Of a stretch of DNA of 64,000 nt, positions 49,007 to 57,247 are shown piece after piece. Each line of letters opens with the position of its first letter. Position 1 is the first letter of the stretch. A program made the position numbers and the translations under genes. The stretch is from JAOPZW01 sp963851295 (GTDB lineage Bacteria > Actinomycetota > Thermoleophilia > Solirubrobacterales > Solirubrobacteraceae). The stretch is taken from the NCBI GenBank assembly GCA_963851295.1, contig CAWKOS010000010.1, positions 1 to 64,000 on the forward strand, read 5' to 3'. Below the pieces are notes generated by a model. That model ran no database searches. It worked only from the letters and a program-made list of their open reading frames with translations, and was not told the DNA's origin.

Positions 49007-49808
49007 ATGGCCGTTCAGGACGAACAGGACACCACCGTCCCCGCCGAGATCGACGTCGACGTCGACGCCGGGGCCCCGCGCAGCAAGGCGATGACGATCG
49101 GCGCCGTGTGCAAGGCGCTCGATCAGGAGTTCCCGGAGATTCTCGATCTCCAAGATCCGGTATCTGGAGGATCAGAAGCTCCTGGCCCCGCGCCGCACCC
49201 CGGGCGGCTACCGGCTGTACTCGGCCGGCGACGTGCAGCGGCTGCGCACCATCCTGCGCCTGCAGCGCGACGAGTTCCTGCCCCTGCGCGTGATCCGCCA
49301 GGAGCTGGCCTCGGGGCGCGCCGGCAACGAGGTCGCGCCCGCCGGCGGCGACGGGGCCGGGGCGGTCACGGGCGCGAGCGCCGGCGCCGCGCGCAGCAAG
49401 CGCCGCCCGTCGGTCACCGCGCCCTCCAGCGGTGCGCTGTACTCGCTCGAGGACGTCATCGAGGAGACGCGCGCCGAGCCGCGGCTGGTCTCGGAGCTCG
49501 AGGAGTACGGCGTCATCAAGGGCGAGGTCCGCGCGGGGAACAAGTACTACGACGAGACCGAGCGCGAGATCGTCCGCGCCGTGACCGAGCTGGCCCGCTA
49601 CGGCGTGGGCGGGCGCAACCTGCGCGCCTTCCGCACGAGCGCGGACCGCGAGGCGGCGCTGCTGCAGCAGATCCTCGCCCCGGCACTGCGCTCGCGCAAC
49701 GCCAAGCGCCGCAAGGAGGCGATCGAGGCCCTCGAGAACCTCGCCGCGGTCACCACCCACCTCAAGCACCTGCTGCTGATCCGCGACCTGCGCAAGATCG
49801 TCTCCTGA
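49007..49808 (+). pseudogene. ftsR: MerR-family division regulator FtsR, interrupted by a +1 frameshift
   Basis: The first frame gives MTIGAVCKALDQEFPEI and then loses homology. One base later the second frame continues with SISKIRYLEDQKLLAPRRTP and GGYRLYSAGDVQRLRTILRL, a standard MerR helix-turn-helix. The extra base is at about 49142. Without it the product is about 266 residues, close to mycobacterial FtsR, which activates ftsZ. The garA-ftsR order is also that of mycobacteria. Whether this is decay, a programmed shift or a sequencing error is open; the rest of the gene keeps good codon use, which favours a recent event or an error. GTG 48998 is another possible start. Confidence 0.8.
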
Positions 49809-49819
49809 GAGCCGGGCCC

Positions 49820-50347
49820 ATGGCGGTCGACCTCGACGCGCTCGTGCGCGACATCCCGGACTTCCCGAAGCCGGGGATCGTCTTCAAGGACATCACGCCC
49901 GTGCTCGCCTCGCCGGAGGGGCTCGACGCGGCCGTGCGCGGGCTGGCCGAGCTGGCGCGGGGGCTGGAGGTCGACGTCGTGGTCGGCGCCGAGGCGCGCG
50001 GCTTCCTCCTCGGCCCCGCGCTCGCGCGCGAGCTGGGCGCGGGCTTCGTGCTCGCCCGCAAGCCCGGCAAGCTGCCCCACGAGACGGTCAGCGCCGAGTA
50101 CGTCCTGGAGTACGGGGTCGACGCCCTGGAGCTGCACTCCGACGCGGTCGCCGCGGGCGCGCGCGTGCTCGTCCACGACGACCTGCTGGCCACGGGCGGG
50201 ACGGCGAAGGCCCTGTGCTCGCTCGTCGAGCAGCTCGAGGCCGACGTCGTCGGCTGCGCCTTCCTCATCGAGCTGGCCTTCCTCGACGGGCGCCAGGCGC
50301 TCGGCGGCTACGACGTCCAGGCGCTGCTGCGGTACGACGCCGAGTAG
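49820..50347 (+). CDS. apt: Adenine phosphoribosyltransferase
   Basis: Apt salvages adenine to AMP with PRPP. The 175-residue protein has IPDFPKPGIVFKDITPVL at the N-terminus, VVGAEARGFLLGPALA near residue 55, the flexible RKPGKLPHETVSAEYVLEYG loop and the PRPP motif RVLVHDDLLATGGTAKA near residue 120. It follows ftsR by about a dozen bases and ends next to an SRPBCC gene. Confidence 0.95.
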   Translation: MAVDLDALVRDIPDFPKPGIVFKDITPVLASPEGLDAAVRGLAELARGLEVDVVVGAEARGFLLGPALARELGAGFVLARKPGKLPHETVSAEYVLEYGVDALELHSDAVAAGARVLVHDDLLATGGTAKALCSLVEQLEADVVGCAFLIELAFLDGRQALGGYDVQALLRYDAE

Positions 50348-50785
50348 ATGCCCACCGCGCGCCGAAGCCGCACGGTCGCCGCGCCGCCCGAGCGCGTGTG
50401 GGAGACCGTCGGCGATCCGCATCACCTGCCGCGCTGGTGGCCGCGCGTCTCGCGCGTCGAGGCCGTGACCGATTCGCACTTCACCGAGGTGCTCGAGACC
50501 GAGACCGGGCGGGCGATGCGGGCGGACTTCCGGGTCGTGGAGTCGCGGGCGCGGGCGCGACGTGCGTGGGAGCAGGAGGTCGACGGGACCCCGTTCGAGC
50601 GCGTGTTCGCGGCCTCGATGACGTCGGTGGCCCTTGAGCCCGCCGACGGCGGCACGCGGGTCACGCTCGTGGTGCGCCAGAAGCTGCGCGGCCCGGCGCG
50701 CTTCGGCGGCTGGGTGGTGCGGCGCGCCACGGGCCGCGTGCTCGACCAGGCGCTCGACGGGCTGGAGGCGCTGCATGGGGCGTGA
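50348..50785 (+). CDS. SRPBCC family protein
   Basis: The 145-residue protein has the START/Bet v1-like pattern: TVAAPPERVWETVGDPHHLPRWWPRV at the N-terminus (motif V-W-x2-x-D/G-P-x-x-L-P-x-W-W), alternating beta strands, and the C-terminal long helix RVLDQALDGLEALHG. Such proteins bind or cyclise hydrophobic ligands; the ligand is unknown. Its ATG directly follows the apt stop codon. Confidence 0.82.
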   Translation: MPTARRSRTVAAPPERVWETVGDPHHLPRWWPRVSRVEAVTDSHFTEVLETETGRAMRADFRVVESRARARRAWEQEVDGTPFERVFAASMTSVALEPADGGTRVTLVVRQKLRGPARFGGWVVRRATGRVLDQALDGLEALHGA

Positions 50786-50786
50786 G

Positions 50787-52379
50787 ATGCGGTGGTGGGG
50801 GTGGGGGGAGGACGCCCATGCGGGCTCGACCTCGGAGGCGGCCTGGACGTGGCTCGAGCGCGAGCTGGGCGAGCTGTCGGCGCCGCAGGGACCGGTCACG
50901 CTCGACGACGTCCGCCTCGACGAGCCGGCGCTGCCCGCGGCGCTGCGTGAGCGCTTCGCCGAGATCCTGCGCGACGACCGCGCGGCGCGGGTCCTGCACG
51001 CGCGCGGGAAGTCGTATCCCGACCTCGTGCGCCAGCGCGCCGGCGACCTGGCGGGCGCGCCGGACGCCGTGCTCACGCCGCGCTCGCACGAGGAGGTCCG
51101 CGCCGTGATCTCGGCGTGCGCGGGCGCCGGGGTCGCCGTCGTGCCCTTCGGGGGCGGGACGAGCGTCGTCGGCGGCCTGGAGCCGCTGCGCGAGGGCTTC
51201 TCGGCGCTCGTCTCGCTCGACCTGGGCGCCCTGGACGCGCTCGAGACGCTCGACGAGCGCTCGCAGCTGGCGGTCGTTGGAGGCGGGATCCGCGCGGTCG
51301 AGCTCGAGGCGCGGCTGGCCGAGCGCGGCTACACGCTGGGCCACTACCCGCAGAGCTACGAGTACGTGACGATCGGCGGGTGCGTGGCGACGCGCTCGGC
51401 CGGGCAGGCATCGACCGGCTACGGGCGCATCGACGACCTCGTGGTAGGCGCCCGGCTCGCGGCGCCGGCCGGCGACCTCGACCTGCCCGCCCGGCCCGCG
51501 AGCGCGGCCGGGCCCGAGTTGCGGCGGCTCGTGATCGGCTCGGAGGGGGTGCTGGGGGCGATCACGCAGGTGGCGGTCCGCGTGCGCCCGGCGCCGGAGC
51601 TCACGCGCTACGAGGGCTGGATGTTCCCGGGCTTCGGCGAGGGCGCCGAGGCGCTGCGGCGCCTGGAGCAGGGCGCGATCGCCCCCGACGTCGCCCGGCT
51701 CTCCGACGAGCTCGAGACGCGGATGGGGCTCGGCCTGGCGGGCTTCGGCGGCCTGCGGGCGACCGCGCTGCGCGGCTACCTGCGCGCTCGCGGGATCGCG
51801 GATGGCTCGGTCGCCATCGTGGGCTGGGCGGGCGCCGAGGAGACGGTGCGCGCGCGGCGCGAGGCGGCGATCGAGGTGCTGCGCGACGGCGGCGGCGTCG
51901 CCCTGGGCACGCCGGCGGGGCGCACGTGGGTGCGCTCGCGCTTCCACGGCCCCTACCTGCGCGACGAGCTGATGGACCGCGGCGTCTTCGTCGAGACGCT
52001 CGAGACCGCGACCACGTGGGCCCAGCTCTTCTCGCTGTACCGGGCGGTGGGCGACGCGCTGCGCGCGCACGCGCCGCTCGTCGCGTGTCACATCTCGCAT
52101 CTCTATCCGACGGGCGCGTCGCTGTACTTCACCTTCATGGCGCAGGCGCGGCGTGGGGAGGAGGTCGCCCAATGGGCCGCCGTGAAGGCGGCGGCGTGCT
52201 CGGCGATCGTGGAGGCGGGCGGGACGATCACCCACCACCACGCGGTCGGGCGCGACCACGCGCCGTACATGACCGCCGAGGTCGGGCCGCAGGGGATCGC
52301 GGCGCTGCGGGCATTGAAGGACGAGCTGGACCCGGCCGGGGTGATGAACCCCGGGAAGCTGCTGCCTGCGGCGGGCTAG
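50787..52379 (+). CDS. FAD-linked oxidase, alkyldihydroxyacetonephosphate synthase-like
   Basis: The 530-residue protein is a VAO/PCMH-type flavoprotein. The FAD phosphate loop VVPFGGGTSVVGGLEPL is near residue 118, and GHYPQSYEYVTIGGCVATRS and GSEGVLGAITQV follow. The C-terminal ITHHHAVGRDHAPY holds the triple His of AGPS, which swaps the acyl chain of acyl-DHAP for a fatty alcohol. The N-terminal MRWWGWGED is typical of the bacterial AGPS-like group. A real ether-lipid role is plausible but not shown, because D-lactate-type oxidases share the fold. ATG 50775 is an alternative start. Confidence 0.85.
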   Translation: MRWWGWGEDAHAGSTSEAAWTWLERELGELSAPQGPVTLDDVRLDEPALPAALRERFAEILRDDRAARVLHARGKSYPDLVRQRAGDLAGAPDAVLTPRSHEEVRAVISACAGAGVAVVPFGGGTSVVGGLEPLREGFSALVSLDLGALDALETLDERSQLAVVGGGIRAVELEARLAERGYTLGHYPQSYEYVTIGGCVATRSAGQASTGYGRIDDLVVGARLAAPAGDLDLPARPASAAGPELRRLVIGSEGVLGAITQVAVRVRPAPELTRYEGWMFPGFGEGAEALRRLEQGAIAPDVARLSDELETRMGLGLAGFGGLRATALRGYLRARGIADGSVAIVGWAGAEETVRARREAAIEVLRDGGGVALGTPAGRTWVRSRFHGPYLRDELMDRGVFVETLETATTWAQLFSLYRAVGDALRAHAPLVACHISHLYPTGASLYFTFMAQARRGEEVAQWAAVKAAACSAIVEAGGTITHHHAVGRDHAPYMTAEVGPQGIAALRALKDELDPAGVMNPGKLLPAAG

Positions 52380-52393
52380 CCGTTCGGGGGCGC

Positions 52394-53398
52394 TCAGCCG
52401 CCCGCGGCGGCCTGGATCTTGCCCTGCAGGTAGATCGTGCCCGGCTTCGTCGGGTTGCCGCTCGTCTCGCGGGTGACGATGACGTCCTTGTAGGTCGACA
52501 GGTCGACGCCCGACGGCAGCGCGCCCTGGTAGACGAGGTGGCCGTTGTTGTCGGTCTTGTCGAACCCGCCGATGAGCTTGGCCTGCGACCGGCTGTTGTA
52601 GGCCCAGATGCCGTAGGCGGCCTTCTTGTCGACGCTCAGGCCCTGGGAGACGGCGTTGACCGTCTGCTGGCCGTTGTTGTCGACGATCTGGACGATCGCG
52701 ATCGCCTTCTTGGCGGGCGAGCCCTTCGGCGCGGTGAGGTTGATCTGGGCGCGGACCTGCGGCTGGGCCGCGGTCGAGGAGGTCGTGTCGGCGGCCTGGG
52801 TGCCGGTCGAGCTCTTCTTGTCGTCGCCCCCGGTGAGGACGACGATCAGCACGACGGCGATCGCGATGGCCGCCAGCGCGCCGCCGATGAGCAGCATGCC
52901 GCCGCGGCGGGAGACCCGGGGGCCGGCGGTGGGAGCCGGCGCGAAGGGGGTCGGGGTCTCGCCGGGCGCGGCCGCCTCCGCCGCCGGCGCGACCGCCTCC
53001 ACTGGCGCGACCGCCTCCGCCGGCGCCGCCGCTTCGGCCGCCGGCTCCGCCTCGCCCGGGAGCTCCGGCAGCCGGCCGCCGGCAAGCGGCTCGAGCTCGC
53101 GCGCCACGCCGTGCGCCCAGGCGCGGCCGGCCGACGAGCCGTCGACGAACTCGCGCGTCGCGGCCGCCTCGTCCGGGCTCTGCTGGCCCAGCAGCCAGTC
53201 GGCGATCTCGTGCCGGCGCTCCGCCGGCAGGCCGCCGGCGCCGGGCCCGAGCGTGTCGAGGGCGTCGTAGGCGCGGGATCGCACCTCGCCGGACTCGAGC
53301 TTCAGGAGCTCGGACAGGTCGTCATAGCCCTTGCCCTGGCGGAGCAGGAGCTGCAGGACGGACTTCTGGTCGGCGGGCAGCGCGTCGAGACGGCTCAT
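52394..53398 (-). CDS. HTH-membrane protein with extracytoplasmic domain
   Basis: The 334-residue protein starts with a sigma-region-4-like helix-turn-helix (LPADQKSVLQLLLRQGKGYD with DLSELLKLESGEVRSRAYDAL, residues 8-48). A cytoplasmic Ala/Glu/Pro-rich linker (100-160), one membrane helix (residues 168-189) and a beta-rich outer domain (210-334) follow. The outer domain contains strands such as QINLTAPKGSPAKKAIAIVQ and YGIWAYNSRSQAKLIGGFD, repeated anchor-like units. It may pass a signal from the envelope to DNA or to RNA polymerase. No partner gene is adjacent. Confidence 0.72.
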   Translation of the reverse strand: MSRLDALPADQKSVLQLLLRQGKGYDDLSELLKLESGEVRSRAYDALDTLGPGAGGLPAERRHEIADWLLGQQSPDEAAATREFVDGSSAGRAWAHGVARELEPLAGGRLPELPGEAEPAAEAAAPAEAVAPVEAVAPAAEAAAPGETPTPFAPAPTAGPRVSRRGGMLLIGGALAAIAIAVVLIVVLTGGDDKKSSTGTQAADTTSSTAAQPQVRAQINLTAPKGSPAKKAIAIVQIVDNNGQQTVNAVSQGLSVDKKAAYGIWAYNSRSQAKLIGGFDKTDNNGHLVYQGALPSGVDLSTYKDVIVTRETSGNPTKPGTIYLQGKIQAAAGG

Positions 53399-53447
53399 GA
53401 AGGGTCAGGAGGGTAGCGGCGCAGGTCAGTATCGTGCCGCACTCCGC

Positions 53448-53858
53448 ATGACCGACATCGAGCCCATCGTCCCGCTCGACCGCACGTTCGACGCGCTCTA
53501 CGGTCTCGAGGTCATCGAGTCCAGCGACGAGCTCGTCCGCGCTCAGGTCAGGGTCCGCGACGAGATCAAGCAGCCGATGGGGCTCGTCCACGGCGGCATT
53601 TACGCCTCGATCGCCGAGTCGATCACCTCGACGGCCACGGCGATGGCCGTGTGGCCCGACGGCAAGGCCGCCCAGGGCATGTCCAACCAGACGTCGTTCC
53701 TGCGCCCGATCACGACCGGCACGATCCACGCCGAGGCCCGCCGCCGCCACCGCGGCCGCACCACGTGGGTCTGGGAGGTCGACATCACCGACGACGAGGG
53801 CCGCCTGTGCGCCCTCGTCCGCATGACGATCGCCGTCCGCGAGATCCCAGTCCGCTGA
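53448..53858 (+). CDS. PaaI/YbgC-like hotdog thioesterase
   Basis: The 136-residue protein has the hotdog signature QPMGLVHGGIYASIAESITSTA near residue 43, with the His-Gly-Gly turn and the Glu that act in catalysis, then GMSNQTSFLRPITTGTIHAEARR (N/H substrate loop) and a final strand VRMTIAVR. It should hydrolyse acyl- or aryl-CoA thioesters. The ATG is divergent from the HTH-membrane gene. No pathway neighbours. Confidence 0.88.
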   Translation: MTDIEPIVPLDRTFDALYGLEVIESSDELVRAQVRVRDEIKQPMGLVHGGIYASIAESITSTATAMAVWPDGKAAQGMSNQTSFLRPITTGTIHAEARRRHRGRTTWVWEVDITDDEGRLCALVRMTIAVREIPVR

Positions 53859-53961
53859 TTCGTCACAAACGAAGGTAGATCGGCAACCCCGGCCTCGCGA
53901 CCCTGTGGGGGTGGGCGACCTTGAGCGCCATAGTGACCCCCAATGCAGCCCACCCCTGTGG

Positions 53962-54853
53962 TTGGCGGTGGTGGAGCGGGCCGAAGGGCAGTGGGGAGTG
54001 GTGTCGCGCGGCGAGTTGGTCGCGCTCGGTGTGTCGGGCGGCGCGCATCGACGCGTGGCGGCGGAGGGGGCGCCTGCGGTTGCTGCATCGCGGTGTGTAC
54101 GCCGTCGGCCATCGCCGGCTGCGGCCCGAGGGCCACCGCCTCGCGGCGGTGCTGGCGTGCGGGCCCGGCGCCGTGCTCAGCCACACCAGCGCCGCCGCCC
54201 ACTGGGGCCTGCTGAACAGCGACCAACAGCGCATCGACGTCACCGCCCACCGCGGCAGACGCGGCGCCCCGGGGATCCGCCTGCACCGCACACGCTCCCT
54301 CGATGCCCAAGACACCACCAGCCATCGAGGGATCCCGACCACGACGGTGAGCCGCACGCTCCTCGACCTGGCGGCTGCCAGGCCCGAGCGTCTCGAGAAC
54401 GCGCTCGCCCAGGCGATGCGCCAAAACCTCTACGACCATCGGGCGCTGGAGAGCGTCGTGGCCAGGAGCAGCGGGCATCGCGGCAGCGGGGCGCTGACCA
54501 AGGCGATCGCCCACGACCCGAAGTGGACCCGCGGCGCCTTCGAGCCACGCTTCCTCAAGCTGCTGCGCGACGCCGGCCTCCCCGAGCCGCTGGTCAACGA
54601 AGCCCTCCACGTCCCCGACTTCGGCGAGTGCCAGCCCGACTTCCACTGGCCCTCGCAGCGCCTGATCGTCGAGCTCGACGACTGGCACTCCCACCGTACC
54701 CGCGCCGCCTTCGAGCGCGACCGCGCCAAGGACGCCGCCCTGACCGCCATCGGCTACCGCGTGATGCGCTTCACGACGCGAACCGACCCCGAGACCGTCC
54801 TGCGCCGCGTCGAAGCCGTCCTCAGCGCAGGAAGCCGCCCTCGGAGTGGATGA
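53962..54853 (+). pseudogene. AbiEi-like antitoxin domain / DUF559 nuclease protein, frameshifted
   Basis: The first frame gives LAVVERAEGQWGVVSRGELV and ALGVSGGA, the winged-helix start of AbiEi-type antitoxin proteins. The next frame takes over with RIDAWRRRGRLRLLHRGVYAVGH, and the C-terminal part has DUF559 (Vsr-like) features: FEPRFLKLLRDAGLPEPLVN, VPDFGECQPDFHWPSQRLIVELDD and a terminal VMRFT. The extra base is at about 54046 in a GC dinucleotide run. The restored product is about 296 residues. Such fusions are common lone genes in actinobacteria. The start codon is uncertain (TTG 53962 or GTG 53968). Confidence 0.72.
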
Positions 54854-55511
54854 CCTGGCCCGTGACCCACCCGGCGTCCTCCGAGCACAGCCAGGCCACC
54901 ACCGCCGCCGCGTCCTCGGGGCGTCCGATCCGCCCCATCGGGAAGCGGGGGAGGAGCTCCGCGCGCAGGTCATCGTCGATCCAGCCCGTGTCGTTGGGTC
55001 CCGGGCCCACCGCGTTGACCGTGATGCCGAAGCCCGCGACCTCGGCCGCGAGCTGGCGCGTGAAGGCCTCCAGAGCGCCCTTGGAGGCCGTGTAGGCCAG
55101 CTCCTCGCGCATCGGGCCCAGGAACTGCCCCGAGACGAGGTTCACGATCCGCCCCGGGCGCTCGGCGCGCGCGAGCAGCGCGCTCAGGAGCATCGGGGCG
55201 CGGACGTTGACCGCGAAGTGCTCGTCGATGGTGGCGGCGTCGAGCACGCGGAAGCCGTCGCGCGTGGAGTGGGCGGCGTTGTTGACGAGCACCGTGGGGT
55301 GGCCGAGGCGCTCGGTCACCGCGTCCATCAGGTGCTCGGGGGCGACCGCCTCCGACAGGTCGGTCGTGAAGGCGGTGCCCGGCAGGTCGGCGGCGACCGC
55401 CTCGTCGGGCATCACCGTGAAGGCGACCGTCGCGCCGCGGTCAGCCAGCGCCCGCACGCACGCCGCCCCGATCCCGCGCGGGTTCCCGGCGCCGGTGACG
55501 ATGGCGATCAT
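54822..55511 (-). CDS. Short-chain dehydrogenase/reductase
   Basis: The 229-residue protein has the classical SDR layout: VTGAGNPRGIGAACVRALAD (cofactor loop), VLVNNAAHSTRDG, NLVSGQFLG with the catalytic Ser, and YTASKGALEAFTRQLAAE with Tyr and Lys near residue 150. The C-terminal GRIGRPEDAAAVVAWL and SEGGF are typical of FabG-like 3-oxoacyl reductases. The substrate is unknown. It overlaps the nadE stop by 4 nt upstream, and its 3' end overlaps the convergent frameshifted gene by 32 bp. Confidence 0.9.
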   Translation of the reverse strand: MIAIVTGAGNPRGIGAACVRALADRGATVAFTVMPDEAVAADLPGTAFTTDLSEAVAPEHLMDAVTERLGHPTVLVNNAAHSTRDGFRVLDAATIDEHFAVNVRAPMLLSALLARAERPGRIVNLVSGQFLGPMREELAYTASKGALEAFTRQLAAEVAGFGITVNAVGPGPNDTGWIDDDLRAELLPRFPMGRIGRPEDAAAVVAWLCSEDAGWVTGQVIHSEGGFLR

Positions 55512-57226
55512 CCGCCGTAGCGATTGACGATCGGCACGCGCCGGTCGCGGCCGAAGGCCTTCGAGGTGACCTTGATCCCCGGCGGGTTCTGGCGGCGCTT
55601 GTACTCGGAGAGGTCGACGAGCCGGATGACGCGGTCGACGTCGGCCTCGGGCAGCCCGCGCGCGATGAGCTGCTCGCGCCCGAGGTCCTCCTCGACGTAG
55701 CCCTCGAGGATGGCGTCGAGGATCTCGTAGGGCGGCAGCGAGTCCTGGTCGCGCTGGTCGGGGCGCAGCTCGGCCGACGGCGCGCGGGTGACGATCGACT
55801 CGGGCACCGGCGACTCCGGATCGCGCCGCGCCCGCTCGGCCACGAGCCGGTAGACGAGCAGCTTCGGCACGTCCTTGATGACCGCGAAGCCGCCGGCGCT
55901 GTCGCCGTAGAGCGTCGAGTAGCCGACCGACATCTCCGACTTGTTGCCCGTCGTGAGCACGAGCCAGCCGAACTTGTTGGACATCGCCATGAGCAGGTTG
56001 CCGCGGATGCGCGCCTGCAGGTTCTCCTCGGTGATGTCGGGCTCGCGGCCGGCGAAGACCTCGGCCAGCAGCTCGTCATAGCCGTGCATCGCCTCGGCGA
56101 TCGGCAGCTCGATCAGGTCGACCCCGAGGTTCGCGGCCAGCACGTGCGCGTCGGAGCGCGTGCCCTCCGAGGAGTACGGCGAGGGCATCGTCACGCAGGT
56201 CACGCACTCCGGGCCGAGCGCGTCGACGGCGATGAGCGCCACGAGCGTGGAGTCGATGCCGCCCGAGAGCCCGATCACCACGTGCTCGAAGCCGCTCTTG
56301 CGCACGTAGTCGCGCGTCCCGAGCACGAGCGCCGCGTAGATCTCGGCGTCCGCGTCGAGGAGGTCGGCCACCGGCCCGCCTGGCGCCGCCGCGGCGTCGG
56401 AGCGCCCCTCGGTCGTGAAGGAGCCGAACTGGGCGACCTCGGCGACCATCCGGCGCGCCGCCGGCCGCGCGCGGGTGTCGCGCAGCCGCGCCGCCCCGGC
56501 GGCCTCGACGTCGACGTCGCACACGAGCAGCTCCTCGGCGAACTGCGCGGCACGGGCGATGACCTCGCCGTCGTGGTCGACCACGAACGAGTGGCCGTCG
56601 AAGACGAGCTCGTCCTGCCCGCCGACCAGAGCGCAGAAGGCGACCGCGGCGAGGTTGTCACGCGCGCGCTGGGCGATCATCTGCTCGCGCTGGCGCCCCT
56701 TGCCCGCCTGGTAGGGCGAGGCGGAGATGTTGAGCACCAGCCGCGCGCCGGCGAGCGCCTCGTCGGTCATCGGGGCGCCGGGGACCCAGATGTCCTCGCA
56801 GATGGTGAGCCCGACCTTGATCCCGTCGACCTCGATGATCGCGCCGCCCGGGCCGCGCTGGAAGTAGCGCAGCTCGTCGAAGACGCCGTAGTTGGGCAGG
56901 TTGACCTTGCGGTAGATCGCCTGCACCTCGCCGTCCGCGAGGACCGCCGCCGCGTTGTAGACGTCGTCGGCGCGCTCGGGGAAGCCGACGACGGCGACGA
57001 TCCCCTGGACGGAGGCGGCGATCCGGTCGACCGCCGCGCGCGCGTCGGCCAGGAAGTGCTCCTTGAGCAGCAGGTCCTCCGGCGGATAGCCGGTGATCAC
57101 CAGCTCGGGGAAGAGCGCGAGCTGCGCTCCGGCCGCGCGCGCACGCGCGAGATCCGAGAGCACCTTGGCCTCGTTGCCGGCGATGTCGCCGACCGTCGGG
57201 TCGATCTGGGCGAGGGCGACGCGCAT
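55508..57226 (-). CDS. nadE: Glutamine-dependent NAD+ synthetase
   Basis: NadE amidates nicotinic acid adenine dinucleotide to NAD+. The 572-residue protein has an N-terminal nitrilase-fold amidase with the Glu (FPELVITGYPPEDLL), Lys (YRKVNLPNYGVFDE) and Cys (VGLTICEDIWVPG) triad. The C-terminal synthetase has the ATP loop VIGLSGGIDSTLVALIA near residue 320, then NLMAMSNKFG-like and TGNKSEMSVGYSTLYGD. Both halves are complete. It is cotranscribed with the SDR gene downstream. Confidence 0.95.
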   Translation of the reverse strand: MRVALAQIDPTVGDIAGNEAKVLSDLARARAAGAQLALFPELVITGYPPEDLLLKEHFLADARAAVDRIAASVQGIVAVVGFPERADDVYNAAAVLADGEVQAIYRKVNLPNYGVFDELRYFQRGPGGAIIEVDGIKVGLTICEDIWVPGAPMTDEALAGARLVLNISASPYQAGKGRQREQMIAQRARDNLAAVAFCALVGGQDELVFDGHSFVVDHDGEVIARAAQFAEELLVCDVDVEAAGAARLRDTRARPAARRMVAEVAQFGSFTTEGRSDAAAAPGGPVADLLDADAEIYAALVLGTRDYVRKSGFEHVVIGLSGGIDSTLVALIAVDALGPECVTCVTMPSPYSSEGTRSDAHVLAANLGVDLIELPIAEAMHGYDELLAEVFAGREPDITEENLQARIRGNLLMAMSNKFGWLVLTTGNKSEMSVGYSTLYGDSAGGFAVIKDVPKLLVYRLVAERARRDPESPVPESIVTRAPSAELRPDQRDQDSLPPYEILDAILEGYVEEDLGREQLIARGLPEADVDRVIRLVDLSEYKRRQNPPGIKVTSKAFGRDRRVPIVNRYGG

Positions 57227-57247
57227 TCGTCACCCCAATGATGACGG

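Noticed and set aside
53905..55095. A 396-codon plus-strand frame through the DUF559 region
   Set aside because: Only its first 47 codons have the local codon bias; beyond that it is out of frame with the nuclease part and runs antisense to the SDR gene.
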